From: Virgibacillus sp. MSJ-26
GTDB lineage: Bacteria; Bacillota; Bacilli; Bacillales; Amphibacillaceae
Length of the DNA stretch: 64,000 nucleotides
NCBI RefSeq assembly: GCF_018918075.1
Contig: NZ_JAHLPW010000007.1
Span: 62,001-126,000 of the forward strand
Reading direction: 5' to 3'
The translations under genes and the position numbers were made by a program. The notes under the pieces are model-generated. The model was not told the origin of the DNA, did not search any database, and worked only from the letters and a program-made list of their open reading frames with translations. Positions within the stretch are counted from its first letter, which is position 1. Each line of letters starts with the position of its first letter. This document shows positions 53,934 to 62,596 of the stretch, piece by piece.

Positions 53934-54758
53934 ATGGTTTTCAAAACATTAAATAATAACTTACATATCCCTCAACTTGGTTATGGAGTTTGGAAGGTTC
54001 CTAATGAAGAAGCAACAGAAGCAGTTGAACATGCTTTAGATACTGGCTATCGCCTCATTGATACGGCAAAGGTATATGGAAATGAGCAAGGTGTTGGAGA
54101 AGCATTAGCGAATAGTAGTATTCCGCGTGAAGAACTTTTCATTACAACTAAAGTCTGGAATGCTGATCAAGGTTACGACAACACATTAAAAGCATTTAAC
54201 AAAAGTATTGAAAAGTTAGGACTCGACTATGTAGATTTATACCTTATTCATTGGCCTACTCCGGAATACGATGAATATGTCGACACGTATAAAGCTTTGG
54301 AAAAGTTATATAAAGATGGCCGTACAAAATCAATTGGGGTTTGTAATTTTGATATTGAGCATCTAGAACGTCTAATGGATGAATGTGATATTGTTCCCGC
54401 AGTCAACCAAGTTGAATGTCACCCATATCTCCAACAAAAAGAACTTAAAGATTTTTGCCATAAACACGACATTGTACTTGAAGCGTACAGTCCACTTATG
54501 AATGGAACTAAAGTTCTCGAAGATCCTGTTATAAAACAGATTGCCAAACAATACGATAAAACACCCGCACAAGTGATATTGCGCTGGCATCTACAGTCAG
54601 ATGTTGTCATTATACCGAAAACTGTTACTCCTTCACGCATGAAGGAGAATCTAGATGTGTTTGATTTTGAACTTACTGATTCAGATATGGAAAGAATTGC
54701 TGAACTGGATCGTGGCGAACGTCATAATTCTGTACCATCTGAAATGAATATACGTTAG
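53934..54758 (+). CDS. aldo/keto reductase
   Basis: NADPH-dependent carbonyl reductase of 274 aa. The catalytic tetrad is Asp43, Tyr48, Lys73 and His106, all intact, and IPKTVTPSRMKENLDVF near 224-240 is the cofactor-binding motif. Close in layout to B. subtilis YvgN/YtbE, which reduce methylglyoxal and other aldehydes; the real substrate is open. Monocistronic. Confidence 0.92.
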   Translation: MVFKTLNNNLHIPQLGYGVWKVPNEEATEAVEHALDTGYRLIDTAKVYGNEQGVGEALANSSIPREELFITTKVWNADQGYDNTLKAFNKSIEKLGLDYVDLYLIHWPTPEYDEYVDTYKALEKLYKDGRTKSIGVCNFDIEHLERLMDECDIVPAVNQVECHPYLQQKELKDFCHKHDIVLEAYSPLMNGTKVLEDPVIKQIAKQYDKTPAQVILRWHLQSDVVIIPKTVTPSRMKENLDVFDFELTDSDMERIAELDRGERHNSVPSEMNIR

Positions 54759-54795
54759 TTCGTTTTCTTCTTTTATCAAGGAAAGTTAAAAATGA

Positions 54796-54850
54796 AAAAC
54801 ACCTCTCATCGTTAAATAGTATACTAATAACAATGAGAGGTGTTAAAAAT
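54796..54850. terminator. terminator after the aldo/keto reductase gene
   Basis: AACACCTCTCAT and ATGAGAGGTGTT form a perfect 12-bp stem with a 23-base loop and flanking A-rich DNA. Confidence 0.75.
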
Positions 54851-54948
54851 ATTAGCCATTTTATCGACTCCCTAAATTAATTAGATAGTAGCACTATTAT
54901 GAATCGACAACAAGCGAACAAAATATGACACTTAATGTACTCGATACT

Positions 54949-55035
54949 TTAAAAATTATCGTTTATATTGTTGATTTTTATCTTTTCCATAGCCGTTCTT
55001 ACCATAATTAGTATTTTTCTAGATTTAATGTACAT
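54949..55035 (-). pseudogene. possible remnant of a tiny Tyr/Gly/Lys-rich protein gene
   Basis: A GCGGAGGTG site precedes an ATG with a 28-codon frame. In the neighbouring frame, after a run of five A, the DNA encodes NYGKNGYGKDKNQQYKR and a stop. One extra A would join MYIKSRK to it, giving a 26-aa product. Position beside YjcZ-type genes suggests a small sporulation-related peptide, but the evidence is thin. Confidence 0.3.
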
Positions 55036-55127
55036 AAAATAACACCTCCGCTTATTATTAGTTTCATAACAAAAGGTGTTGTTGCCGATCAACTAATTAG
55101 TTTTGAGAAGAAATAAAACTTATCATA

Positions 55128-55274
55128 TTAACAAATTGCTGCACCGACGATAATGAGCAAAATGAACAATACAACAATCAAAGAAAAACCTCTGCCAAAA
55201 CCAAACGCTGGTCTAGTAACTGGCTCTGCATAACTATACCCACCACAACAGCATCCAAATTGATTTCCAGACAT
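55128..55274 (-). CDS. YjcZ family small membrane protein
   Basis: 48 aa. A Cys/Gly/Tyr-rich head (NQFGCCCGGYSYAEP) followed by a single hydrophobic helix (FSLIVVLFILLIIVGAAIC), the exact YjcZ-family tail. These peptides are common in spore formers and annotated as sporulation proteins; their role is not known. GGGAGGTTACTGT precedes the start. Confidence 0.88.
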   Translation of the reverse strand: MSGNQFGCCCGGYSYAEPVTRPAFGFGRGFSLIVVLFILLIIVGAAIC

Positions 55275-55333
55275 ACAGTAACCTCCCTTATATTACTAGA
55301 TGTAAAAGCACCTTAAATATTTTACTTCACTGA

Positions 55334-55447
55334 TTAATATCTGAATCCACCCACATAAGATGAACCTACAATAATTAGTAGAATAAACAGTACGACTACA
55401 AAAGCAAAACCTCCACTGTAACCCTCTTTCCCTTTTGTTTCACTCAT
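55334..55447 (-). CDS. YjcZ family small membrane protein
   Basis: 37 aa: a short hydrophilic head (SETKGKEGYSGG) and the family helix FAFVVVLFILLIIVG, ending YVGGFRY. Paralogue of the 55128-55274 gene. Start 11 bases after GGAGG; an ATG closer to that site is out of frame. Confidence 0.85.
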   Translation of the reverse strand: MSETKGKEGYSGGFAFVVVLFILLIIVGSSYVGGFRY

Positions 55448-55566
55448 GCAACATGGCACCTCCTTAGGTCCTTTACTCACTATCAATATATGTTAAATGC
55501 TCAACTTTGGGAGGATTATTAAACGTTAATTTAACAAATGGGTTGTCACCTATTGATTAACTCAAA

Positions 55567-56346
55567 CTACTCCTTAATTTGAGCTATTTCCTCAGAAGAA
55601 ATAGCAAGCAGCTCTTTTGATTTCAGATCATTTTTCTCCAGATATTTCTTGACCAAGTAATAACCAACAGCATAACCCGCCATTTTTGGGTAAAAAGACC
55701 TCCCATACAATATTATTTGATGTCTATGGTGGTGTTTTGGAAGTCGACTTCCTGGCAAAATAAACCGTTGCCACATTTTCTTGAGTTCATCATTAGAATA
55801 ATATGTTGTCCATTTCGCTGTGCATTTTTCTCCTAATTGTTCTAGTACTGCAGTTTCAGCTAAGCCCTCAAGAATTATCGTATCTAACAACACATAGTCA
55901 TCTTCATCTTTTTCATATTTCGTTAAGCGACACGTATGATTGTATTCATGCGTAAATAAAGCATGAATTTCACTTTCCGAGTTGTGTGGCGAAACAAATA
56001 GAAATAACTTATCAGCGAAAGCTAACCCCGATTTACCGTTAAAGTTTCGATGGAGACCGCGTTTTTTTGGGTCTGCTGGAAAAATGAAAATAGGTACGTC
56101 AGGTCCATCCCACTTTTTCTTTAACTCTAATTCACATTTTCTTACTGTTTTCCATATGTTATTCTCTCGCAATTTTTCTATTAACCTTTCCACTCCCTCT
56201 AATGGATTTTCGTACATGCCATGCATTGCTAAGTGTTGATAAATTTCATTTGAAGAAAAGCCCATAAAATTCTTTTCTAATTTCTTACATATTTTCAAAG
56301 GGCTATTCCAAGATTCCAGCCATTTATCTGTACGAATAACGCTCAT
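55567..56346 (-). CDS. DUF2268 putative zinc protease, YjaZ-like
   Basis: A 259-aa protein matching the DUF2268 group of predicted Zn-dependent proteases, with the zinc site HEYNH at 133-137 and a downstream ILEGLAETAV (likely third ligand Glu). Start at the ATG six codons into the longer frame, seven bases after GGAGGTGG. No signal peptide, so cytoplasmic. B. subtilis YjaZ is the nearest relative I recall; function unknown. Confidence 0.8.
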   Translation of the reverse strand: MSVIRTDKWLESWNSPLKICKKLEKNFMGFSSNEIYQHLAMHGMYENPLEGVERLIEKLRENNIWKTVRKCELELKKKWDGPDVPIFIFPADPKKRGLHRNFNGKSGLAFADKLFLFVSPHNSESEIHALFTHEYNHTCRLTKYEKDEDDYVLLDTIILEGLAETAVLEQLGEKCTAKWTTYYSNDELKKMWQRFILPGSRLPKHHHRHQIILYGRSFYPKMAGYAVGYYLVKKYLEKNDLKSKELLAISSEEIAQIKE

Positions 56347-56510
56347 GCCACCACCTCCATACACTCCTATCTATATTGTATGTTTTTTAAAAAGGAGTGG
56401 AACAATCCGTTTAAACTTATTTTCAATTAACCCTATTTATAGGGCACCTACCTTTTCATAGAATCAATGCGACGAATAATATATAACAGAGAATAAATGA
56501 AGGAGGTTTT

Positions 56511-56777
56511 ATGCGTATGTTTTCTCTCGGTCCGCAGCGATCACCTGGTCTGCCTAAATCATCAAGACCATCCCGGTCATTTAGATCTCATTCTTTAATC
56601 CAACCACCAAAACAATTGAATCATCAACAAAAAAATGAAAGTCATCCAAGTTTGTTATCCATGTTCCAAACATCTGAAGGAAAGATTGATTTTGATAAAA
56701 TTTCTGGCACAGTTGAACAAATACGTGGACTTTATGGAACATTCAGTCCTATGTTATCCAGATTTATAAAGAGATGA
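56511..56777 (+). CDS. small basic protein with YppG/YqfQ-like C-terminus
   Basis: 88 aa: a Ser/Pro/Arg/Gln-rich disordered N-terminal half (residues 1-55) and a C-terminal helix-turn-helix-like FDKISGTVEQIRGLYGTFSPMLSRFIKR. This layout resembles the YppG and YqfQ (VrrA) small spore-associated proteins, a comparison made by eye only. GGAGG lies four bases before the first ATG and ten before a second at 56517, so the start may be six bases later. Confidence 0.65.
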   Translation: MRMFSLGPQRSPGLPKSSRPSRSFRSHSLIQPPKQLNHQQKNESHPSLLSMFQTSEGKIDFDKISGTVEQIRGLYGTFSPMLSRFIKR

Positions 56778-56866
56778 CATTTAACAGTATGGATGAGTTT
56801 ACTCAGTATTTTTAACAACTTTAGAGCCAGTAAGCGTAATTGTCATTGGCCTAGTGGCTTTTATTT

Positions 56867-56896
56867 GAATTGAGTTATTTAGAAATAACTCAATTC
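56867..56896. terminator. terminator before the kyn operon
   Basis: GAATTGAGTTATTT and AAATAACTCAATTC form a perfect 14-bp stem followed by ATCTTTCTT. It ends the YppG-like transcript. Confidence 0.8.
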
Positions 56897-56945
56897 ATCT
56901 TTCTTCACCTACAATATTAGAGGTAATCTTAAACTTGTCTCAACA

Positions 56946-56974
56946 TTGACACACTTCTCCTCGCATATTATCAT
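56946..56974 (+). promoter_or_regulatory. promoter of the kynUBA operon
   Basis: A perfect TTGACA, 17-base spacer and TATCAT. The leader is about 65 bases. No obvious operator is seen. Confidence 0.8.
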
Positions 56975-57044
56975 TTCAATAACTATTAAAAAGATATTTT
57001 GATTCAAAGAACTTAATCACATGCCTCCCGAAAGGATGGAAATC

Positions 57045-58319
57045 ATGACATTTAATACTGAACTAAAATATGCACAACAATTAGATTCAGAGGATAAATT
57101 AAAAAATTTTAGAAATGAATTTTATCTTAAAGAAGATAGCATTTACATGGACGGGAATTCCCTCGGCCTCCTTAGTAAACGTGCTGAACAATCAACACTT
57201 GCTCTACTTGAATCATGGAAAGAACATACCATTGATGGCTGGACTGACGGGGAGCACCCCTGGTTTTTCTTATCAGAAACACTCGGGGGAAGTATGGCGA
57301 CATTAATTGGAGGGAAGAAGGAAGAAGTTATTGTAACAGGATCCACTACCGTTAACTTACATCATCTTGTCTCAAGCTTTTACCAACCAGAAGGAAAGCG
57401 AACAAAAATTTTAGCGGATACACTTAATTTTCCGAGTGATATTTATGCATTAAAGGCACAGCTCAAGTTAAAAGGTTATGACGACAGCCATCTTATCCAA
57501 GTCGAAAGTAAGGATGGCCATTTGCTTGATGAAGAAGACATTATTAAAGCCATGACAGAAGACGTTGCACTCATTGTCTTACCAAGTGTCCTTTATCGCA
57601 GCGGGCAGATTCTAGATATGGAAAAGTTGACGTCGGCTGCACATGAACGGGGCATAAAAATTGGCTTCGATCTATGCCATTCGATTGGCGCATTACCTCA
57701 TGATTTGCATGAGTGGGGTGTTGACTTTGCTTTTTGGTGTACATATAAACATTTAAATGGTGGACCTGGTAGTGTTGGGGCATTGTTTTTACATGAGAAA
57801 CATTTTGGTGTTGAACCTGGTCTTGCGGGTTGGTTCAGTTCAAATAAAGAGGAGCAATTTGATATGGAACATACCTTAACCCATGCTGGAGATGCGGGTG
57901 CATTTCAAATTGGCACTCCACATGTTCTCAGTGCAGCACCACTTCTTGGGGCACTTGAGTTATTTAATGAAGCGGGGATTAAAAGTGTCCGGGAAAAGTC
58001 CTTGCAATTAACTGATTATATGATGAACTTAATCAAACATGAACTGAGTGAGTTTGATTTTGAAATTCGTAATCCAATTGATCCAAAACAGAGGGGCGGA
58101 CATGTTTATCTAGAGCATGCTGAAGCTGCCCGAATTTGTAAAGCTCTAAAAATGCATGGCGTCATTCCTGACTTTCGTATGCCTAGTGGTATCCGCCTCG
58201 CCCCGGTCGCTTTATATAATTCTTTTGAAGATGTCTATCATTGTGTGCAAGTTTTAAAGACAATTATGGAAAATAAAGAATACGAGCAGTTCGAAAATGA
58301 AAGGAACATTGTATCATAA
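57045..58319 (+). CDS. kynU: kynureninase
   Basis: PLP enzyme cleaving kynurenine to anthranilate and alanine. The 424-aa protein has the PLP lysine Lys235 in [26 protein letters not shown] before it, and [12 protein letters not shown] near the N-terminus. Start at the ATG nine bases after AAAGG; an upstream ATG (57021) has no site. First gene of kynU-kynB-kynA, an order seen in other Bacillaceae. The stop overlaps the kynB start by one base. Confidence 0.95.
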   Translation: MTFNTELKYAQQLDSEDKLKNFRNEFYLKEDSIYMDGNSLGLLSKRAEQSTLALLESWKEHTIDGWTDGEHPWFFLSETLGGSMATLIGGKKEEVIVTGSTTVNLHHLVSSFYQPEGKRTKILADTLNFPSDIYALKAQLKLKGYDDSHLIQVESKDGHLLDEEDIIKAMTEDVALIVLPSVLYRSGQILDMEKLTSAAHERGIKIGFDLCHSIGALPHDLHEWGVDFAFWCTYKHLNGGPGSVGALFLHEKHFGVEPGLAGWFSSNKEEQFDMEHTLTHAGDAGAFQIGTPHVLSAAPLLGALELFNEAGIKSVREKSLQLTDYMMNLIKHELSEFDFEIRNPIDPKQRGGHVYLEHAEAARICKALKMHGVIPDFRMPSGIRLAPVALYNSFEDVYHCVQVLKTIMENKEYEQFENERNIVS

Positions 58320-58957
58320 TGACAAATTGGATTGATATTTCACAACCACTAAATAATACATTAGCACACTGGCCGGGCGATACTGCTTTCCATTACGATA
58401 CACCACTTACGAAAGATAAAACTGGTTCGGTCAATATCGGTCGTATTCAGACTAGCACACATGTCGGTACACATGTTGATGCACCTTTTCATTATTTAAA
58501 TGAAGGTGAAAGAATTATAGATTTAGAACTAGGACGGTTTGTCGGTAGGTGTCAGGTGGTTGATATGGGGCATGCGCAGGCAATCAATGAACAGGCACTT
58601 AAAGGCAAGGATATTTCACAAACTGAGCGTTTATTAATTCGCACGTCTTTACCTAATCGGCCGGATCGATTTCCTAGTGAGGTTACACCAATTACACCGG
58701 ACGGTGCTGCGTATATGGCGTCTCTTGGTGTTAAGCTTGTCGGAATTGATTCACCATCAGTTGACCCTGTGACGAGCAAAGAGCTGCCTGGCCACCACGC
58801 ACTCAATAGCCATAATATTTATATTTTGGAAAATGTGATGCTTGACGGTGTCACGGAAGGTCATTATGAACTCATCGCCCTGCCATTACCACTTGAAGAA
58901 GCAGATGGTAGTTTAGTTCGCGCCATTATTAAACCAATTGAGGGGGACAACAAATGA
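58319..58957 (+). CDS. kynB: kynurenine formamidase
   Basis: Metal-dependent cyclase-family enzyme (212 aa) hydrolysing N-formylkynurenine to kynurenine. The metal motif [11 protein letters not shown] near residue 43-53 and [20 protein letters not shown] near 142-161 are intact. Translationally coupled on both sides (TAATG and ATGA overlaps). Confidence 0.95.
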   Translation: MTNWIDISQPLNNTLAHWPGDTAFHYDTPLTKDKTGSVNIGRIQTSTHVGTHVDAPFHYLNEGERIIDLELGRFVGRCQVVDMGHAQAINEQALKGKDISQTERLLIRTSLPNRPDRFPSEVTPITPDGAAYMASLGVKLVGIDSPSVDPVTSKELPGHHALNSHNIYILENVMLDGVTEGHYELIALPLPLEEADGSLVRAIIKPIEGDNK

Positions 58958-59802
58958 CTGATGAATACGAATATAAAGCTTTTAAAAATGAAAAAACAAT
59001 CCACACTGATTTCAAGGAGAAAATGACTTACAGTGATTATCTCGGACTCGATACATTACTAACGAGCCAACATCGTCTAAGCGACCATCACGATGAAATG
59101 TTATTTATTATCGTTCACCATGTCAGTGAATTATGGATGAAATTAATTTTACACGAGATCCAGTCAGCGATTCATGATATTCAAGGCGGTCACTTTTCTT
59201 CATCCTTTAAAAAATTAGCTCGTGTCTCACAAGTACAAACACAATTAAAAGATGTCTGGAACGTGCTTGCCACTTTAACACCGAGTGAGTACATTGAATT
59301 TCGTGATTTTCTAGGCCAAGCATCCGGATTTCAATCCTATCAAAATCGCTTGATTGAATTCGCTCTAGGTTATAAAACAAAACATGTCTTGAAAATCTAT
59401 GAGAAGGATCATGAGCTACATAAGAGAATTGAAAAAGCCTACCACGCACCCAGTATCTATGACGTCTCCATACAAGCCTTGGCAAAAGCAGGACTACCCA
59501 TTGACGATGCAGTCCTAAATCGTGATGTCACAACACCACATCACCCAAATGAAAGTGTGAAACAAGCTTGGATGACGGTCTATAAAAACGTAGATAAGTA
59601 CTGGGAGCTATACGAACTAGCAGAAGAACTCGTCGACATTGAAGATTTATTCCAACAATGGCGCTTCAGACACATGAAAACCGTAGAACGAATTATCGGC
59701 TTCAAAAAAGGCACAGGAGGCTCAGGCGGCGTACGCTATCTAAAAAAAGTTCTCGACCAATACTTCTTCCCCGAACTCTGGGAACTAAGAACAGAACTAT
59801 AG
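58954..59802 (+). CDS. kynA: tryptophan 2,3-dioxygenase
   Basis: Heme enzyme opening the tryptophan indole ring to N-formylkynurenine. The 282-aa protein has [27 protein letters not shown] near 30-56 with the distal His, and the proximal region [23 protein letters not shown] near 233-255. Last gene; its TAG lies just before a REP palindrome. With kynU and kynB it turns tryptophan into anthranilate, for catabolism or for reuse; no NAD-branch genes are here. Confidence 0.96.
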   Translation: MTDEYEYKAFKNEKTIHTDFKEKMTYSDYLGLDTLLTSQHRLSDHHDEMLFIIVHHVSELWMKLILHEIQSAIHDIQGGHFSSSFKKLARVSQVQTQLKDVWNVLATLTPSEYIEFRDFLGQASGFQSYQNRLIEFALGYKTKHVLKIYEKDHELHKRIEKAYHAPSIYDVSIQALAKAGLPIDDAVLNRDVTTPHHPNESVKQAWMTVYKNVDKYWELYELAEELVDIEDLFQQWRFRHMKTVERIIGFKKGTGGSGGVRYLKKVLDQYFFPELWELRTEL

Positions 59803-59803
59803 T

Positions 59804-59832
59804 GGGACGTGGGGACAGGCACGCTGTCCCAG
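59804..59832. repeat. REP palindrome, left
   Basis: GGGACAG-GCACG-CTGTCCC preceded by GGGACGT and followed by AGTTTG. GC-rich island in AT-rich DNA, starting one base after the kynA stop. Can also act as the kynA terminator stem. Confidence 0.85.
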
Positions 59833-59909
59833 TTTGCTCTATTTCTTTGGGGGAAATCAACATACTAGCCGAATTCCACCATTCAAGTTTATACAATCAT
59901 TTTCTATAC

Positions 59910-60710
59910 TTATCGGGATCGGGACGCCGTGCCTGTCCCTCCGTCCCTTCCTGCTCTTCCTATGACGCTTTTGGATATGCCTGTTACTCGGGCTAGTTGG
60001 CGGATGGATACTCCTTCTAGTTCTCTTAAGCTAGCTAGGATTTCGTCTCTTTTTTCTTTTTTCATTTGCTGAATGAGGCTCGCTCTGGGAAACCCTAATT
60101 TTGCTAAGTATTTCTTTATTTCCTGGTCGGACTTTTTTATTCGAGTAGTAATTTCTAGGCATTTATCGTTATTTTTCTGTTGCATATAATTGATATAAAG
60201 CTCTATAGCCTCTTCTTTAATAGAGGAAAATAATTGGAGACCAAACTCAATATCAACCAAGTCTCTTCCAAAAATATACTCTTGTGCACTTGTCCACTTA
60301 CATTTAAACACATTACTTTCTATTTTTGCTTTTACCGGGTTCTGATGAATATATCTTAAGACAGTTAAAAAATACCGCTTATCTTCGACATTCTCACTTT
60401 TAAATCTCTCTTGAAACAAATGTCCTGTTCGTTCGTATTTTGCGTTGTACCAATGTACATAACTTGAACAAATTCTTTTCATTGACTCAGACACACTTTC
60501 CTCTTCAGATTCGCCCCATAGCAAATGAATATGATTATCCATCAAACAATAACTGTATATCTTATATTTGCTAATCTCCTTATACCTCGTTAGCGTATCT
60601 AAAAATCTTTGTCTATCATTATCTTCCTCGAATATGGTCTGTTGATTTACACCTCTCATAATAATATGGTATATTCCATTGCGGCTTTTCTTCCTTGCTT
60701 TTCTAACCAT
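59910..60710 (-). mobile_element. REP-associated tyrosine transposase (RAYT, IS200-like)
   Basis: A 266-aa Y1 transposase. The HUH motif is DNHIHLL near residue 62-68 and the catalytic tyrosine lies in LRYIHQNPVKA near 119-129. The C-terminal part carries a helix-turn-helix (GVSIRQLARVTGISKSVIG), typical of Firmicute RAYTs. I start at ATG 60710, about ten bases after GAGGTGG; the upstream extension of the frame is hydrophobic and unlike the family. The last residues (GRDGGTGTASRSR) are translated REP sequence, so the gene runs into its own repeat. RAYTs are thought to mobilise REP sequences and are usually single-copy domesticated genes. Confidence 0.88.
59914..59947. repeat. REP palindrome, inside the transposase 3' end
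   Basis: GGGACGCCGTGCCTGTCCC is an imperfect palindrome flanked by GGGATC and CCGTCCC. It encodes the last dozen residues of the transposase, whose TAA lies just outside. Confidence 0.75.
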
Positions 60711-60915
60711 TGGTAAATACCACCTCAAAAGTATTTTCGCACCATAGAATGTAAGTAATCTAGTAAACAAAAAATACTGAATACTAATGAGGTTGTCAAC
60801 ATGTGAAAAAGCCATAAATGGAATCTAAACCGAGTAGATTTAACGTTTTCCACGCAGTCTTCGTCAATTTTTCAGCGATATTTGTAGTGAAGATTCTAAG
60901 AATGATAGTTTCTTA

Positions 60916-61686
60916 TTAAGGGGACAGCGTGCCTGTCCCCTTGTCCCAGTTTGGTAAAATGAGTACTTCTACTCTTCTATTTTTTGCTCGGTTTTTCTTA
61001 TTGTTATTTTTAGAGACTGGGCGATGTTCACCGAATCCTTTGGAGCTGAATTTGGTTGGGTCTAAATCATCGTTTGCTGCTAGAATAAGAGTCATGAAGT
61101 TTATTGCTCGCATGGCACTTAGCTCCCAGTTGGAGGAAAAGTCTGCATTATGAATTGGTTGGTCATCTGTATGCCCACTAACAACAATCTGGCGAGGCGG
61201 GTCTGCATAAAGTAGTGTTGACATTTCTTCAGCAATTTGTTTTCCGTTTTTATTCACACTGGCACTGCCGGAGTCAAATGAGATATCATTTAAAATTGTA
61301 ACGAGTAACCCTTCATCTGTAAGTTTCGTATCCAAAACTTCAGATAGTTTGTTTTCTGTAATATAATTATTAATTTTTTCTTGAAGTGCCTGTAATTCGC
61401 TTACCTCAACAACTTCACTATCTACTTCTGATTCAGCCTCTCTTTGTTCACTTTTTATTTCTTCATCTGGGTTATCAATCATGCTGCCACTTTCTCCGGG
61501 TATCCCTTCATTATTCCTGAACTCACTCTTAAACACTTGTGACATTTCCTTGTACTTTTGGGCATCTATTTCACTCATGGCAAATAGTACTATAAAAAGA
61601 GCAGCTAATAATGTTAATAAATCTGAATAAGGTAGTAGCCATGATTCATTAATCTTTGAACTTTTATTACGCTTCTTTCTTTTCAT
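60916..61686 (-). CDS. motB: flagellar stator protein MotB, C-terminus extended by a REP
   Basis: Peptidoglycan-binding half of the flagellar stator. The 256-aa protein has one membrane helix with the ion-binding Asp22 in PYSDLLTLLAALFIVLFAMSEID, a plug/linker rich in Glu, and an OmpA-like domain (SFDSGSASV, VSGHTDDQPI, NRRVEVLIL). The reading frame should end near VLILPNW; instead DKGTGTLSP is added, translated from the REP palindrome, and the TAA lies at the REP edge. Overlaps the end of motA by 20 bases. The valine in FIVLF is the residue type reported for proton-driven MotB rather than Na+-driven MotS. Confidence 0.93.
   Translation of the reverse strand: MKRKKRNKSSKINESWLLPYSDLLTLLAALFIVLFAMSEIDAQKYKEMSQVFKSEFRNNEGIPGESGSMIDNPDEEIKSEQREAESEVDSEVVEVSELQALQEKINNYITENKLSEVLDTKLTDEGLLVTILNDISFDSGSASVNKNGKQIAEEMSTLLYADPPRQIVVSGHTDDQPIHNADFSSNWELSAMRAINFMTLILAANDDLDPTKFSSKGFGEHRPVSKNNNKKNRAKNRRVEVLILPNWDKGTGTLSP
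60920..60955. repeat. REP palindrome, right
   Basis: GGGGACAG-CGTGC-CTGTCCCC, a perfect 8-bp stem, followed by TTGTCCCAGTTTGG; the tail TGTCCCAGTTTG matches that of the left REP. It encodes the extra C-terminal residues of MotB. Confidence 0.87.
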
Positions 61687-62464
61687 TGGCCCCCTCCTGT
61701 TCCACTTTTAAAATAGAATTAGATGGAAGGTATGAATATAATTTATCTTTAACAACTTGCGGCGATTCTCCGTTCGCAATTGATAATAAACCTTCTGTCA
61801 TAATCATTTTGACTAGCGCCTCATTCTCAGACTTTTCTTTTAGTTTATTCGCAAACGGATGCCAGAGGACGTAACCTGAAAAAATCCCTAGTAATGTCGC
61901 AACAAACGCAGCAGAAATAGCTTTTCCTAAGGCTTCCACATCTTCCATATTACCGAGAGCTGCAATCAATCCAATGACTGCTCCTAATACCCCTAGAGTT
62001 GGTGCATATGTACCGGCTTGTGTAAAAATTGAGACCCCTTTTTGATGCCTCTGTTCCATGGCATCAATTTTTTCTAACATGACTTCTTTAACAAAATCAG
62101 GTGATTGTCCGTCGACAATTAACTGTAATCCCGAAACTAAAAAAGGATCATTGATGTTATTCAACTGTCCTTCAAGCCATAACAGGCCTTCTTTACGCGT
62201 AACGTCAGCCCACTCTTCAAATTGTGTAATAACTTCTTTATAGTCTTGATTCTTTTCTTTCGTAAATATTATTTTAAATAGTGCCGGAATATTTTTAAGT
62301 GTGCTCATTGGAAAAGCAATACAAACTGAAGCAGCGGTTCCTAAAAAAATAATAACTAATGCTGCTGGATTAATTATGGCTACTGGGCTGACTCCTTTTA
62401 GAAACATCCCAAGACTAATTGTAATCAGTCCCAGTAGTAATCCAATACTTGATCCCTTGTCCAT
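61667..62464 (-). CDS. motA: flagellar stator protein MotA
   Basis: Membrane half of the stator (265 aa, four helices). The cytoplasmic loop has the charged residues that contact FliG (RKEGLLWLEGQL region, residues about 85-160), and TQAGTYAPTLGVLGAVIGLIAALG near 155 is the third helix. Start after GGAGGTTGG. Cotranscribed with motB. Confidence 0.95.
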   Translation of the reverse strand: MDKGSSIGLLLGLITISLGMFLKGVSPVAIINPAALVIIFLGTAASVCIAFPMSTLKNIPALFKIIFTKEKNQDYKEVITQFEEWADVTRKEGLLWLEGQLNNINDPFLVSGLQLIVDGQSPDFVKEVMLEKIDAMEQRHQKGVSIFTQAGTYAPTLGVLGAVIGLIAALGNMEDVEALGKAISAAFVATLLGIFSGYVLWHPFANKLKEKSENEALVKMIMTEGLLSIANGESPQVVKDKLYSYLPSNSILKVEQEGANEKKEA

Positions 62465-62523
62465 TTTCCAACCTCCAAATCAATAATAATTCATATGTGT
62501 CGAACGCTCATTTTTTCAACAAC

Positions 62524-62577
62524 ATGAAGAAACTGCAGAAGCTTATTCTTACCATCTGTGTTTCTGCAGTCTCTTCT
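62524..62577 (-). terminator. hairpin after the chemoreceptor gene
   Basis: GAAGAGACTGCAGAA and TTCTGCAGTTTCTTC pair over 15 bp with one mismatch around a 24-base loop, 20 bases after the chemoreceptor stop on the minus strand. Little T tract, so strength is uncertain. Confidence 0.6.
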
Positions 62578-62596
62578 TATATAAAATTTTTTTAGC

